A stretch of DNA of 64,000 nucleotides from Chaetoderma sp. LZ-2023a. Lineage: Eukaryota; Mollusca; Caudofoveata; Chaetodermatida; Chaetodermatidae. The notes below the pieces were generated by a model. The model worked only from the letters and a program-made list of their open reading frames with translations, searched no databases and was not told where the DNA came from. Shown here piece after piece: positions 59,401-61,775 of the stretch; position 1 is the first letter of the stretch; the number at the start of each line of letters is the position of its first letter. The position numbers were made by a program, and so were the translations under genes. The stretch spans positions 80,051,647-80,115,646 of the forward strand of contig CM067366.1 in the NCBI GenBank assembly GCA_034401795.1, given 5' to 3'.

Positions 59401-60540
59401 TATAAGTTGATGTCACCAGTCACTATTATTATTGATAGACAATACTAACTTTCATAGCAGTCTGTCAGTAAGTATTAATTGTATGTATTTGCAATTTAAT
59501 AAACATTCTGTTGATTGTTTTGAGGGGAAGTTTGTTTCAAAGTATTCACCAAGTTAGCTGTATAGTTACCATGAAATTGAGATTCCGGGACAAAGCTTGA
59601 AGCATAGCTTAGCTAGAGATGGGTGGGAATAACTAAAAGATGAATCCATTGTGATATAAGTACTGTAATATTTCTCAAGTAAATTGGTCAAAAAGCAGAT
59701 TGAGTTTTTGTTTTATATCCATTCATTCGTTCCATTTCCAGACCAAGAAGAATATTTTGGAAAATTTACCCCTGAAATTACAAGCTCGATAACCGAGCCA
59801 GTCATTCAGTGTTTAGTCTCCAAAAACAATACTCCATTGGTCTGCAAATGTACATTTTCTCTGCCAAAATATCAGTATTTGTATGACAACACTCATTGGT
59901 AACATCTGTCCAGCTTGCAACAATTTCAGGGTTCATACACCTTGGGCACAATAAAATTCCATACTTTTTCCAAACATATATTTCAAAATTCCAGACCCAC
60001 TATAATAATTAGTGACTAATGACCCAATATTTATAAATATCTTAACACCCTCCTCCCACCCCACCCACAAACCCCACTACACAAACAAAGAATTGAATAT
60101 CTTACATTGGTGTGGCTTACCTAGTTGAGCAACCCTCTCCAGCCCACCCACCACCACCTTGAAAGCAATGGCTTCCAGTCATATTATTTTCAAAATATTT
60201 AAAAGAATATGCTTTGATTTGTAAAGAATTCCACCTGTATCAAAGAACTACCGTCTTAATTGGCCCCAAAACAACAGGGGTTGAAATGTTTATAAAATTG
60301 TACCTGTGACGGGTAGATTTTTTTGTAACTGTTACCAAATATTTGTACTTGTACAAGCAACGTACATTTCTAATATAAAACAATAACCCGTAAGTCTGCC
60401 ACAATAAAAAGCGTAACCAGCTCTAAGGCATTTAAGTAGATAGCTTGACCCTTCTTAACTTGTACGCTTTAAACTGACAATTTAGTGCAAATGCGATTTA
60501 CTTGAAAATAAGAGTTACTACGCACCAGATCTCCTGACAT
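10171..60540 (-). CDS. PLRG1: PLRG1 (pleiotropic regulator 1), spliced CDS of 15 exons
   Basis: Joined exons (given separately below) make 1551 nt, 516 residues plus TGA; the human protein is about 514. PLRG1 (Prp46 in yeasts) is a nuclear WD40 protein of the Prp19/CDC5L complex, which joins and stabilises the activated spliceosome. The sequence shows a basic N-terminal stretch with '[18 protein letters not shown]' (exon 2), a variable low-complexity linker (exons 3-6), the conserved '[14 protein letters not shown]' just before the propeller (exon 7), then seven WD repeats (exons 8-14) and a short basic tail ending 'KKQRY'. Several introns (8, 10) sit directly before an 'IWD' strand, so the exons follow the WD repeat period. 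Intron phases run 0,2,1,1,2,0,0,0,0,0,0,2,1,0. All joins keep frame and all use GT/AG. Introns are 0.3-15 kb and packed with transposons. A minus-strand AATAAA lies at 9587-9592, about 580 bp past the stop, but inside a MITE, so the poly(A) site is open. Confidence 0.93.
10680..10873 (-). CDS. PLRG1: PLRG1 exon 14 (residues 433-497), WD repeats 6-7
   Basis: Acceptor cgtttcag, donor GCT|gtaagt. '[18 protein letters not shown]' closes blade 6; '[17 protein letters not shown]' and '[18 protein letters not shown]' form blade 7. It agrees with human 'GYNFQR', 'ESGIFACAFDQS' and 'EADKTIKVYREDD'. Enters in phase 1 after a 10.2-kb intron. Confidence 0.97.
10906..11128. repeat. FB2 foldback in PLRG1 intron 13
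   Basis: Starts 32 bp beyond the acceptor of exon 14: 'ttaactctttaaccttcaaa' to 'gtttaaaggtg', with paired arms around 'gccagtcattccaatgg'. Confidence 0.65.
11190..12837 (+). mobile_element. Tc1/mariner-superfamily transposon, complete with TIRs and TA duplication
   Basis: Identical 26-bp terminal inverted repeats begin TACACCTGTGCAAAAGTTAA at 11190 and end at 12837 (reverse complement), flanked by TA at 11188-11189 and 12838-12839. The single gene is at 11528-12547. The element is about 1.65 kb, typical of Tc1-like transposons, and lies in PLRG1 intron 13, on the strand opposite to the gene. Perfect TIRs argue for a young insertion. Confidence 0.95.
11501..12547 (+). pseudogene. Tc1-like DD34E transposase with an early stop
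   Basis: Cut-and-paste transposase. The open stretch 11528-12547 encodes about 339 residues, but its first codon is GTG; the in-frame ATG at 11501 is followed by a TGA at 11510 (codon 4), so the natural start is probably ATG-GCA-AGA-stop. Counting from 11528: N-terminal paired-type HTH with '[20 protein letters not shown]' (about 13-32), the 'RSGRPKKTT' hook (about 47-55), a second HTH with '[17 protein letters not shown]' (about 90-106), then the catalytic triad D142 ('HWSDESRF'), D234 ('FIDDNARPH') and E269 ('SPDMNPIEH') with exactly 34 residues between the last two. The C-terminus looks complete. If translation starts at the next ATG (11549), the first HTH loses some 15-20 residues. The TGA could be a CGA changed by CpG decay; that is inference. 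Confidence 0.9.
13017..21060 (-). repeat. 46-bp minisatellite of tandem PLRG1 exon-13 ends and 5' splice sites (~175 copies)
   Basis: On the minus strand each unit runs TGACAGTGTTATGGTGTCTG, CAG|GTATGTATGGTTCAGAG, TGTGGA. The first half is the coding 3' end of PLRG1 exon 13, and the second half is the donor and start of the intron. The array touches the exon: its first unit is the exon end itself (21038-21060). 8044 bp divided by 46 gives about 175 units; a minority are 44 bp (the 'attgagcc' variant on plus). Common variants are ctgaacc, ctcagcc, ctatgagcc, ctgaccc and ctaaacc, and tgcagac, tgcatac or tgcaaac beside the donor. The cagGTATGTAT core is kept in almost every copy I read; exceptions include 20111-20125 and 20711-20720. 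The distal end (13016) fades as a partial unit. Short ORFs in it are a by-product of 46 mod 3 = 1 and are not genes. Confidence 0.97.
15290..18210. repeat. Higher-order ~1470-bp duplication inside the 46-bp array
   Basis: Rare variants recur exactly 1470 bp apart: the 'accagacatacc' unit (about 16668 and 18138), the 'cacttgtatcc' unit (about 16601 and 18071), and the 'tccatactctgaacc' unit (15691 and 17161). 1470 is 32 units of 46 minus one 2-bp shortening. Further offsets of 780 and 550 bp link 17756, 18536, 19086 and 19636. This shows block duplication, by unequal exchange or replication slippage, and recent homogenisation of the middle of the array. Confidence 0.85.
21038..21177 (-). CDS. 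PLRG1: PLRG1 exon 13 (residues 386-433), WD repeats 5-6; source of the donor array
   Basis: Acceptor ttcccacag, donor CTGCAG|GTATG (intron begins at 21037). Encodes '[19 protein letters not shown]', '[20 protein letters not shown]', then 'DSVMVSA'. Blade 5 ends at 'KMWKFPDG' and blade 6 starts at 'LSGHNA'. The last 23 nt (21038-21060, reading from TGACAGTG to CTGCAG) are repeated about 175 times downstream together with the splice site, so the 3' end of this exon is formally the first unit of the array. Only this first donor keeps the reading frame: reading on gives GGT ATG TAC GGC TCA TAG. Confidence 0.94.
21660..21960 (+). mobile_element. Possible solo LTR / promoter-like block
   Basis: Unlike its surroundings this stretch has a perfect CLEAR-type E-box GTCACGTGAC (about 21710), a second TCACGTGAC (about 21752), a TATA-like 'gtttaaaaggagc' (about 21785) and downstream 'gtcggtctctgtctctc', the layout of a retroviral-type LTR promoter. 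The same short sequence (ggagaggtaact..ggcaaatatgga) lies on both sides, at about 21515 and 21962. No clean TG..CA ends or target duplication found. 21181-21500 and 21965-22540 hold no recognised gene, only a GT/GC-rich run near 22225-22290. Confidence 0.25.
22545..22955. mobile_element. MITE family C with nested FB1 hairpin
   Basis: Nearly full-length copy: from 'aaacatttccagtttatcc' to 'actagaaaggtccattg'. The FB1 palindrome is at 22742-22822. Contains alternating 'tgacatcatatcata' and 'tgatgtcatgaatgtca' motifs. Confidence 0.75.
23127..23245 (-). CDS. PLRG1: PLRG1 exon 12 (residues 347-386), WD repeats 4-5
   Basis: Acceptor gttgtag, donor CA|gtaagt. '[19 protein letters not shown]' ends blade 4, and '[15 protein letters not shown]' opens blade 5 as in human. 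Leaves in phase 2; the CA joins exon 13 to make a glutamine. Confidence 0.94.
23712..23804 (-). CDS. PLRG1: PLRG1 exon 11 (residues 316-346), WD repeats 3-4
   Basis: Acceptor cctccag, donor CAG|gtaag. '[20 protein letters not shown]' completes blade 3 and opens blade 4; ends '[11 protein letters not shown]'. Confidence 0.94.
23975..24216. repeat. FB2 foldback; CG/CA-rich tract follows at 24525-24585
   Basis: 'tagccatttaatggtcaaaa' to 'ggccattaagggcttta'. The arms are only half preserved. 24217-24830 contains an alternating purine-pyrimidine tract (acacgcgcgtacacacacgc) that could adopt Z-form, and nothing else recognised. Confidence 0.55.
24835..25262. mobile_element. MITE family C with nested FB1 hairpin
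   Basis: Contains 'tgacatcatatgacgtcata' at about 24881-24900, FB1 at 25035-25123 and 'gatcgatcgatcccaacacg' near 25171. Its right end reaches within about 80 bp of exon 10. Confidence 0.75.
25344..25445 (-). CDS. PLRG1: PLRG1 exon 10 (residues 282-315), WD repeat 3
   Basis: Acceptor ttgccag, donor AGG|gtgag. '[19 protein letters not shown]' and '[15 protein letters not shown]' form blade 3 up to the strand before IWD. Matches human at nearly every position; S-to-G in the CSRD turn. Confidence 0.95.
25530..25756. repeat. Diverged FB1-like hairpins
   Basis: 25683-25733 is a palindrome, ttggattggaag...cttccaatccaa, followed by an FB1 right arm 'ttcaaaatattcaacag'. 25530-25620 is a second, weaker one. 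Confidence 0.5.
25883..26032 (-). CDS. PLRG1: PLRG1 exon 9 (residues 232-281), WD repeats 1-2
   Basis: Acceptor atttcag, donor AAG|gttag. Starts with 'IWDLATG', closing blade 1, then blade 2: '[19 protein letters not shown]', '[19 protein letters not shown]'. The acidic GED plus KEVKCWD is almost invariant in the family. Confidence 0.96.
26152..26592. repeat. FB2 remnant (26152-26250) and MITE C (26300-26592) with shortened FB1 (26344-26400)
   Basis: The MITE C copy lacks its left terminus and ends 'aaacttggaaaggtccattg'. Its hairpin has lost most of the loop, so the arms abut at 'ttgactgacagtccaa'. 26593-26858 has no recognised feature. Confidence 0.6.
26859..26951 (-). CDS. PLRG1: PLRG1 exon 8 (residues 201-231), WD repeat 1
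   Basis: Acceptor cttcccag, donor AAG|gtcag. '[18 protein letters not shown]' then '[13 protein letters not shown]' is blade 1, with the GH dipeptide at the start and the WD completed by exon 9. Human has SADRTIK where this has AGDRMVK. Confidence 0.95.
27100..27342. repeat. FB2 foldback, one of the best preserved
   Basis: 'ttaaccatttaacggtcaaa' to 'gaccattaaatggttaa', the two ends being complementary over about 17 bases. Inner arms 'acaatttatgaaagtttatc' and 'gattttcataaattgtat' pair, and 'ggctcggttattgagcc' is the tip. Confidence 0.8.
27500..27935. repeat. ~149-bp tandem repeat family E (about 3 units)
   Basis: Units share ttatcatccggaaacca, 'ttcaagatggcc', 'ggccatcttggatttcggat' and 'gataggtttcttccc'. 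Last unit ends 'attacataataac..gccaaattttttggcgg', the same ending as the larger array at 41.6 kb. Confidence 0.85.
28312..28400. repeat. FB1 hairpin, near-perfect
   Basis: Arms of about 41 bp; 'ctggaagccattgctgc' pairs with 'gcagcaatggcttccag'; loop cgtaa. Lies 98 bp from exon 7. Confidence 0.85.
28499..28594 (-). CDS. PLRG1: PLRG1 exon 7 (residues 169-200)
   Basis: Acceptor gttatag, donor AGA|gtgag. Contains '[14 protein letters not shown]', the family's signature just before the first WD repeat, identical to human over this stretch. The preceding '[16 protein letters not shown]' replaces the human 'SALMAKKAPT' region. Confidence 0.95.
28977..29115. repeat. (GA)n microsatellite with GGGA block
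   Basis: About 100 bp of near-pure GA plus (ggga)n near 29073-29092. Long ORFs here on both strands (RE repeats and SL repeats) are artefacts of the repeat. A GT-rich leader lies at 28915-28975. Confidence 0.95.
29336..29725 (-). pseudogene. LINE ORF2 C-terminal fragment
   Basis: 129 codons open on the minus strand, ending in TAA. '[20 protein letters not shown]' followed by '[17 protein letters not shown]' is the conserved end of non-LTR retrotransposon reverse transcriptases: a thumb/connection helix, then a CxC..H...C knuckle. No polymerase motifs are upstream, so it is a truncated insertion in PLRG1 intron 6-7, in the same orientation as the gene. Confidence 0.75.
29957..30173. repeat. 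FB2 foldback
   Basis: 'ttaaccctttaatggtcatg' to 'taccattaaagggtta'. Tip shortened ('ggctggcagctattc'). Confidence 0.7.
30326..30530. repeat. FB2 foldback
   Basis: Inner arms 'aacatttatcactggaatga' and 'tccaatgataacc' with tip 'tggcttatttatcgagcca'; ends 'gagtgttaacc'. Confidence 0.65.
30530..30715. repeat. Hairpin of a third family (FB3)
   Basis: 'tttggtggaagatgttg' pairs with 'caacatcgtccaccaaaa', 'gtgttcatttttcaacaa' with 'ttgttggaaaatgtacac', and outer 'atcactctgatt' with 'acatcagagtgcta'. A second, more decayed copy is at 50108-50300. Confidence 0.7.
30839..30920 (-). CDS. PLRG1: PLRG1 exon 6 (residues 141-168)
   Basis: Acceptor atttgcag, donor AAG|gtaca. Encodes '[17 protein letters not shown]' and '[11 protein letters not shown]', linker before the WD propeller. 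Enters in phase 2 and leaves in phase 0. Confidence 0.82.
30955..31205 (+). repeat. Retroelement 3'-end remnant shared with 54505-54605
   Basis: 'ttcggctgaggacaagacac', 'gtaggatgtttctactacta' and 'gcagaatacagtaatca' recur at 54505-54605. In one plus frame it reads '[19 protein letters not shown]', reminiscent of the last residues of a LINE ORF2, but this is weak. Confidence 0.5.
31279..31378. repeat. FB1 hairpin, decayed
   Basis: Left arm 'gttgaatattttcaaataaa', right arm 'atttcaaaattttcaaa'; loop holds 'gctgcctaaggcag'. 31379-32040 has only a degraded FB2 half (about 31700-31885). Confidence 0.6.
32041..32283. repeat. FB2 foldback, well preserved
   Basis: 'ttaaccctataacactcata' to 'gagggttaaaggttta', with paired 'gaagatttaccactggaatg' and 'cattccagtgatgaattttc' around tip 'ggctcgataactgagcc'. 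32284-32641 shows nothing. Confidence 0.75.
32642..32732 (-). CDS. PLRG1: PLRG1 exon 5 (residues 111-141)
   Basis: Acceptor aatgacag and donor AG|gtaga frame 91 nt that continue the linker: '[20 protein letters not shown]', then a short stretch ending 'LMLHEQS'. This part is weakly conserved between phyla, and the assignment rests on phase (enters 1, leaves 2) and on unbroken frame with both neighbours. Confidence 0.82.
32828..33132. repeat. Two hairpins: FB1 (32828-32902) and a long FB1 relative (33020-33132)
   Basis: The second is remarkably intact: 'aactctggctgtgctcatta' pairs with 'agtcagcacaaccagagtt' and 'gactgaaagttgttggtg' with 'caccaacaactttcagtc', about 50 bp per arm with loop gctaagt. 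Confidence 0.75.
33261..33526. mobile_element. hAT-like MITE, TIR taggcttacacgatta
   Basis: Left taggcttacacgattatgc, right gtgaaagccta; AT-rich interior with inverted 'caattat' blocks. It sits at the broken edge of a MITE C copy (33527 onward 'gcccatgttgggatc'). I could not identify the 8-bp duplication. Confidence 0.55.
33527..33845. mobile_element. MITE family C (5' part replaced), nested FB1 33597-33658
   Basis: 'gttgggatcaatcgatccct', hairpin with short loop, 'attcgtacaac', 'attgattatgacgtcagttt', and 'ggataaactgaaatcctcca' as right end. Confidence 0.65.
34060..34435. mobile_element. MITE family C, full length, nested FB1 34206-34280
   Basis: Starts aatggacctttccagtttta, includes 'gttgggattgatcgatc', hairpin 'catgctgttgaaa..ttcaacagcatg', 'gtagttgattatgacgtca', and a decayed right terminus at about 34420. 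Confidence 0.75.
34784..35016 (-). mobile_element. SINE with 14-bp target-site duplication
   Basis: On the minus strand the body includes 'gcatgtcgtaagaggcgact', a widely conserved SINE core in molluscs as I recall it (Meta-domain type), and ends in an AGA-rich tail (plus strand tcttcttcttcttg at 34781). Flanked by AAATTGGTAGGTCT at 34770-34783 and again at 35017-35030: a clean target duplication from target-primed insertion. It lies 41 bp from exon 4. Confidence 0.8.
35072..35125 (-). CDS. PLRG1: PLRG1 exon 4 (residues 93-111)
   Basis: A 54-nt exon: acceptor gttgtag, donor CAG|gtaagt. Reads '[17 protein letters not shown]', matching the proline/tyrosine-rich human segment 'AGTHPYPPGPG'. Phase 1 on both sides, so skipping it would keep frame. 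A SINE with target duplication sits 41 bp beyond its donor (35017-35030). Confidence 0.85.
35471..36670 (+). mobile_element. Element family D (tandem-bearing, inverted ends)
   Basis: Starts aacaagaggcccaagggcct then gctcacctgg; ends ggcctttcaggcc, ccaggtgagc. The interior is about eight diverged units of 130-140 bp sharing 'accaatcaaaattctg', 'tttggttgaaatcggtcaa' and 'gaggagtagcattttga'. No ORF of note. A 115-bp direct repeat (35358-35470 and 36697-36815, 'gctgaaagctgttgc') flanks it. Confidence 0.75.
37384..37802. repeat. Inverted repeat linked to the DIRS-like relic
   Basis: 37384-37432 and 37752-37802 are complementary over about 48 bp ('gtaagtatgtttatagtggt', 'taataaaactacag'). A third piece 'ttaccgttcaatcactactt' at about 37852 repeats one end. 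A G-run (about 37800-37813) adjoins. DIRS elements have inverted termini, so these may be the 3' end of the relic at 38160-39260; that is inference. Confidence 0.5.
38160..39260 (-). pseudogene. DIRS-like tyrosine recombinase, frameshifted
   Basis: Translating the minus strand across frames gives the recombinase in order: N-terminal SAM-like part '[20 protein letters not shown]' (about 39050-39100), '[16 protein letters not shown]' (about 38800), the R box '[11 protein letters not shown]' (38661-38700), '[17 protein letters not shown]', then '[15 protein letters not shown]' holding the HxxR box (about 38290-38320), and '[15 protein letters not shown]' with the catalytic tyrosine (about 38195-38245). 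Breaks: a T-run frameshift just before the R box, another after 'RWICETI', another after the HxxR box, and an in-frame TAA. The RT/RNase H part of DIRS is absent in the window. It acts in no host role that I can see. Confidence 0.75.
40075..41700. repeat. ~149-bp tandem repeat family E, about 10 units
   Basis: 'ttatcatccggaaacc' recurs at about 40409, 40557, 40707, 41003, 41155, 41305, 41457 and 41608. Each unit contains an inverted pair 'caagatggccgcc' / 'ggcggccatcttg'. The array ends in 'ccgccaaattttttggcgg', itself a hairpin. Both strands show ~60-80 codon ORFs because the unit has few stops; I do not read these as genes. Confidence 0.9.
41750..42296. repeat. Three abutting FB2-type foldbacks
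   Basis: 41750-41862 is a right half; 41868-42030 has inner palindrome 'ttatcacaattccaga..tctggaattgtgataaa'; 42050-42296 is nearly complete with an extra right-arm fragment. The last ends 26 bp from the donor of exon 3. Confidence 0.65.
42322..42476 (-). CDS. PLRG1: PLRG1 exon 3 (residues 41-93), with glutamine run
   Basis: Acceptor ttttcag at 42477-42483; donor G|gtgag below 42322. Encodes '[19 protein letters not shown]' and then a CAG-rich tract giving six consecutive glutamines at about 42377-42394 ('KQKQQQQQQ'), followed by '[16 protein letters not shown]'. The first part aligns with the human 'KLRNEYGPV' region; the rest belongs to the fast-evolving linker. The CAG tract is a potentially length-variable microsatellite within coding sequence. 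Confidence 0.88.
42690..42760. repeat. hAT-like terminus without a partner
   Basis: taggcttgtacgattatgaa followed by inverted AT-rich 'aataaataatcatgattatt'. No matching right end found. A G-rich run (42775-42825) follows; 42830-43400 shows nothing recognised. Confidence 0.45.
43408..45111 (+). mobile_element. Element family D, interrupted by a CAGGG-type MITE
   Basis: Opens aacaagaggcccaagggcct/gctcacctgg and closes ccaggtgagct. About eight internal units with 'aagatggccacc', 'aattctgtat' and 'cttccagc'. The nested element is at 43670-44071. 45112-45716 holds no recognised gene. Confidence 0.75.
43670..44071. mobile_element. 402-bp MITE, TIR CAGGGTTCGTA, 6-bp duplication
   Basis: Left cagggttcgtacac, right tacgaaccctg. 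GCCAAA is present at 43664-43669 and 44072-44077. Interior has repeated 'aattccatgacttt'. A loose end of the same family (cagggttcatac) is at about 59935. Confidence 0.8.
45719..45806. repeat. FB1 hairpin, decayed, 72 bp from exon 2
   Basis: 'gttgaatatttgaatgtaat' pairs with 'attttgaaatactcaac'; loop 'ctgggcaatcag'. Confidence 0.55.
45878..45984 (-). CDS. PLRG1: PLRG1 exon 2 (residues 6-41)
   Basis: Acceptor tttttgcag before GAC at 45984, preceded by a T-rich tract; donor AG|gtaag below 45878. Encodes the most conserved N-terminal block, including '[17 protein letters not shown]', nearly identical to vertebrate PLRG1. The exon ends in phase 2, leaving AG to complete a serine with exon 3. Confidence 0.93.
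46640..47335. repeat. Segmental direct duplication (offset ~433 bp) with MITE C pieces
   Basis: 46648-46900 and 47080-47335 match closely: 'gaacaagagttattgaaaat', 'catgaatttcactttgcctt', 'gatgttcagataaaac', 'catattcgtcataatcaa'. Between them is an FB1 hairpin (46923-46993) and a MITE C end ('gatcgattgatcccaacac'). Confidence 0.85.
47490..48895 (-). repeat. Family E remnant (47490-47705) and family D copy in reverse (47720-48895)
   Basis: The D end reads, on the minus strand, 'tacaagaggtccaaggagcc' then 'atcgctcacctag' starting at about 48895. Interior has 'aaaatccaagatgacc' and 'ttctcttgaacaaactt' units. Confidence 0.6.
49075..49519. mobile_element. MITE with CAGGG termini carrying an FB1 hairpin (49225-49313)
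   Basis: Left cagggtataattta, right taaattatgccctg; CTAAG on both sides (49070-49074, 49520-49524). It split an older short repeat 'gagacctgagtcacacta' that appears on both flanks (about 49039 and 49546), which confirms the insertion. Confidence 0.75.
49920..50300. repeat. FB2 (49920-50107) followed by FB3 (50108-50300)
   Basis: FB2 half-arms 'aaatttaccactggaatggt' and 'tttacaatggtaaattttta'. FB3 'gtgtccgttttccaacaatt', 'gatgatgttggtgtc', 'gaaaaatgaacac'. The order FB2-FB3 is the same as at 30326-30715, so the pair may have moved as one unit. 50301-50800 shows nothing else. Confidence 0.6.
51953..54313. mobile_element. Inner hAT-like element (2361 bp) with perfect 8-bp duplication
   Basis: Termini taggcttgcacgatattgtc and, reversed, taggcttgcatgagtgtcc. 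CGATACCG at 51945-51952 and again at 54314-54321. Contains the 154-bp satellite at 52481-53868 and no clear transposase. Confidence 0.88.
52481..53868. repeat. 154-bp tandem satellite, 9 units
   Basis: The unit starts ttactaataatagttaacct and includes 'atctcggatagttcaccttg', 'catttgtgaacacaccacct' and 'gagagcgaacaa'; successive starts at 52481, 52635, 52789, 52943 show a strict 154-bp step. Each unit boundary carries an E-box variant (TCACATGA, TCATGTGA or TCACGTGA); the last three are the perfect TCACGTGA. Confidence 0.95.
54505..55000. repeat. Retroelement remnant (54505-54605) and FB2 (54786-54990)
   Basis: First part matches 30955-31205 ('gctgaggacaggacacagtg'). FB2 is decayed on its left but keeps 'ttaaccctttaacactcaag'. 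55000-55490 is AT-rich without recognised features. Confidence 0.55.
55494..57218 (+). mobile_element. Element family D (long copy)
   Basis: aacaagaggcccaaggggcc / ctcacctgg at the start, ggcctttcaggccaggtgagc at the end. The interior repeats 'gaacaaacttggatct', 'ccaagatggccgcc', 'tttcgcgaaaactaggtcat' and 'ttgctttactatggg' in about 450-bp super-units (56040, 56480). Confidence 0.8.
57802..57887. repeat. FB1 hairpin, right arm worn
   Basis: 'gttgaatattttgaaattaa' against 'ttaatttttaaatatgcaac'. 57219-57800 and 57890-58640 contain no gene or repeat I recognise. Confidence 0.65.
59375..60215. repeat. MITE C (59375-59650), FB2 piece (59690-59860), FB1 half (60165-60210)
   Basis: MITE C has 'cataatcaattacatcacat' and a collapsed hairpin at 59510-59555. 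FB2 keeps 'agctcgataaccgagccag'. The FB1 half is 'caatggcttccagtcatatt' with no partner arm. Confidence 0.5.
60526..60540 (-). CDS. PLRG1: PLRG1 putative coding exon 1 (residues 1-5)
   Basis: On the minus strand ATG TCA GGA GAT CTG (MSGDL) is followed by a GTGCGT donor. Joined in phase 0 to exon 2 it gives MSGDL-DVQKHSV, against human MVEE-VQKHSV. The resulting total length is within two residues of human. CCAAT motifs lie 210-310 bp upstream. Against it: the base at -3 of the ATG is T (weak context), the donor is GTGCGT rather than GTAAGT, and five codons are too few to prove by homology. It could also lie elsewhere in the 14.5-kb intron or beyond the window. Confidence 0.45.
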
Positions 60541-60900
60541 ATAGTCCCGTTTTCTCAGTCGCTCCAAATCAATGAACCACTTAAATATTGGGTGGTATTA
60601 CTGTCAGAACCTTCCAATAATAATATATTGGGTCATATAACCCGTCAAAGTGGGCGCTAACATATTGCTTTACTGCGTTTAAAAGCGGCACAGTGACTAG
60701 ATTTTTCATTCGACATTAGCCATCAATATTAATCGCGAGAGTCGCACCGGGATTGGTTGAAATAAATCATGTGATTAATTCGTTATGAATGACAACGATA
60801 GTAATTTTCATTCATGCATATTGAAATCGGATATCCCGCGAGCCAATCAGAAACTACGAGTGCGCATTATTGATTGTTATTAACTATGACTGTACAGTCA
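60541..60900 (-). promoter_or_regulatory. Putative PLRG1 promoter region, possibly bidirectional
   Basis: Sequence upstream of the proposed exon 1 lacks the MITEs that fill the introns. It has a CCAAT box on the minus strand (ATTGG on plus, 60752-60756) and one on the plus strand (CCAAT, 60843-60847), plus several CpGs ('cgcgag' twice, 'cccgcgag'). CCAAT boxes in both directions fit a divergent promoter, with a possible plus-strand gene beginning near 60.9 kb. No TATA box is convincing. This is inference from motifs only. Confidence 0.3.
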
Positions 60901-60961
60901 CGCGAGACATTTCTCATTACCAGTGTATTAGCACACTCCTCTAGGCTGATTCGTGACATAA

Positions 60962-61156
60962 TTGTTATTGTTGAAATTAGTAACCGGGATCGTGGCGTTC
61001 TGTAAGAATGGGATGTTTACGTTTTTGGAAGCGTTTATTTACGAGAACCCAGTTGGATTCCTGTATTTTTCAATTTCGGGAATATTACGAGCATCCCGTC
61101 GAATTTCGAGGCCTGAATTATTGTGTGTCATGGACAAATACACACTGACACAGTAG
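60962..61156 (+). CDS. Unrecognised 64-codon ORF
   Basis: Begins just downstream of the putative bidirectional promoter, on the opposite strand to PLRG1. Hydrophobic N-terminal half ('VGFLYFSISGILRASRR') and charged end. The listed start is TTG-type sequence context without a clear Kozak; I do not recognise the protein. It may be chance. Confidence 0.15.
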   Translation: MLLLKLVTGIVAFCKNGMFTFLEAFIYENPVGFLYFSISGILRASRRISRPELLCVMDKYTLTQ

Positions 61157-61526
61157 CTAAGATCTATGAATGTAACAGTTTAATTTAACAGATAAATTCT
61201 TAAACAGCTGTCTCTACAAGCCAACTGAAACTCAAGGAGAATATACTGTGAGACTCACTCAACAATGCATGTCTTCCTATGTTATATCGGGATCCAATCA
61301 TGTATATAAAATAATACATCGGGAACATGCCAGCCGACAGTTGCACGTACTTGCATGCAACGGTTTTTAATTGAACAGCCCGTTGTTGATGCATAACGTG
61401 TAGCGAGACTAGTTCCCGGCCTATGTAGTAATGCTAGCGGAAATATAACAGAAGTTTGTCTCTGACACATGCACGCTGTCGCTTATTTATAGAATTTGAC
61501 AGACAGATGTTATCGATCTTAGATGT

Positions 61527-61775
61527 TTGAAAATGCTAAATTCTGTTGTAAATAGCATGCTTCATATCAAAAAGTTGTTGAAACTTTTCTGTTTTCCACA
61601 ATCAGAGATAACTACCGTTCTGGGCTTTGTCACTTACGTGACCATTTTTTTGTTCACGGTAATTTTACTTCACGTAACCGACACGCTAACGAAACGATCG
61701 TTCGCGCCAAATTTTGAGGGCTGTGATACCAAAAAAAATCAAGAAACGCACTACGAAAACAACGACGCTATATAA
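61527..61775 (+). CDS. Unrecognised small single-pass membrane protein ORF
   Basis: 82 codons. A basic N-terminus ('HIKKLLKLF') is followed by one hydrophobic span of about 22 residues ('TTVLGFVTYVTIFLFTVILL', roughly 29-50) and a polar, acidic tail ('NQETHYENNDAI'). The stretch has more CpG than its flanks. It would fit a small membrane protein, but length and lack of family resemblance make chance likely. 61776-62640 shows no recognised feature. Confidence 0.22.
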   Translation: MKMLNSVVNSMLHIKKLLKLFCFPQSEITTVLGFVTYVTIFLFTVILLHVTDTLTKRSFAPNFEGCDTKKNQETHYENNDAI

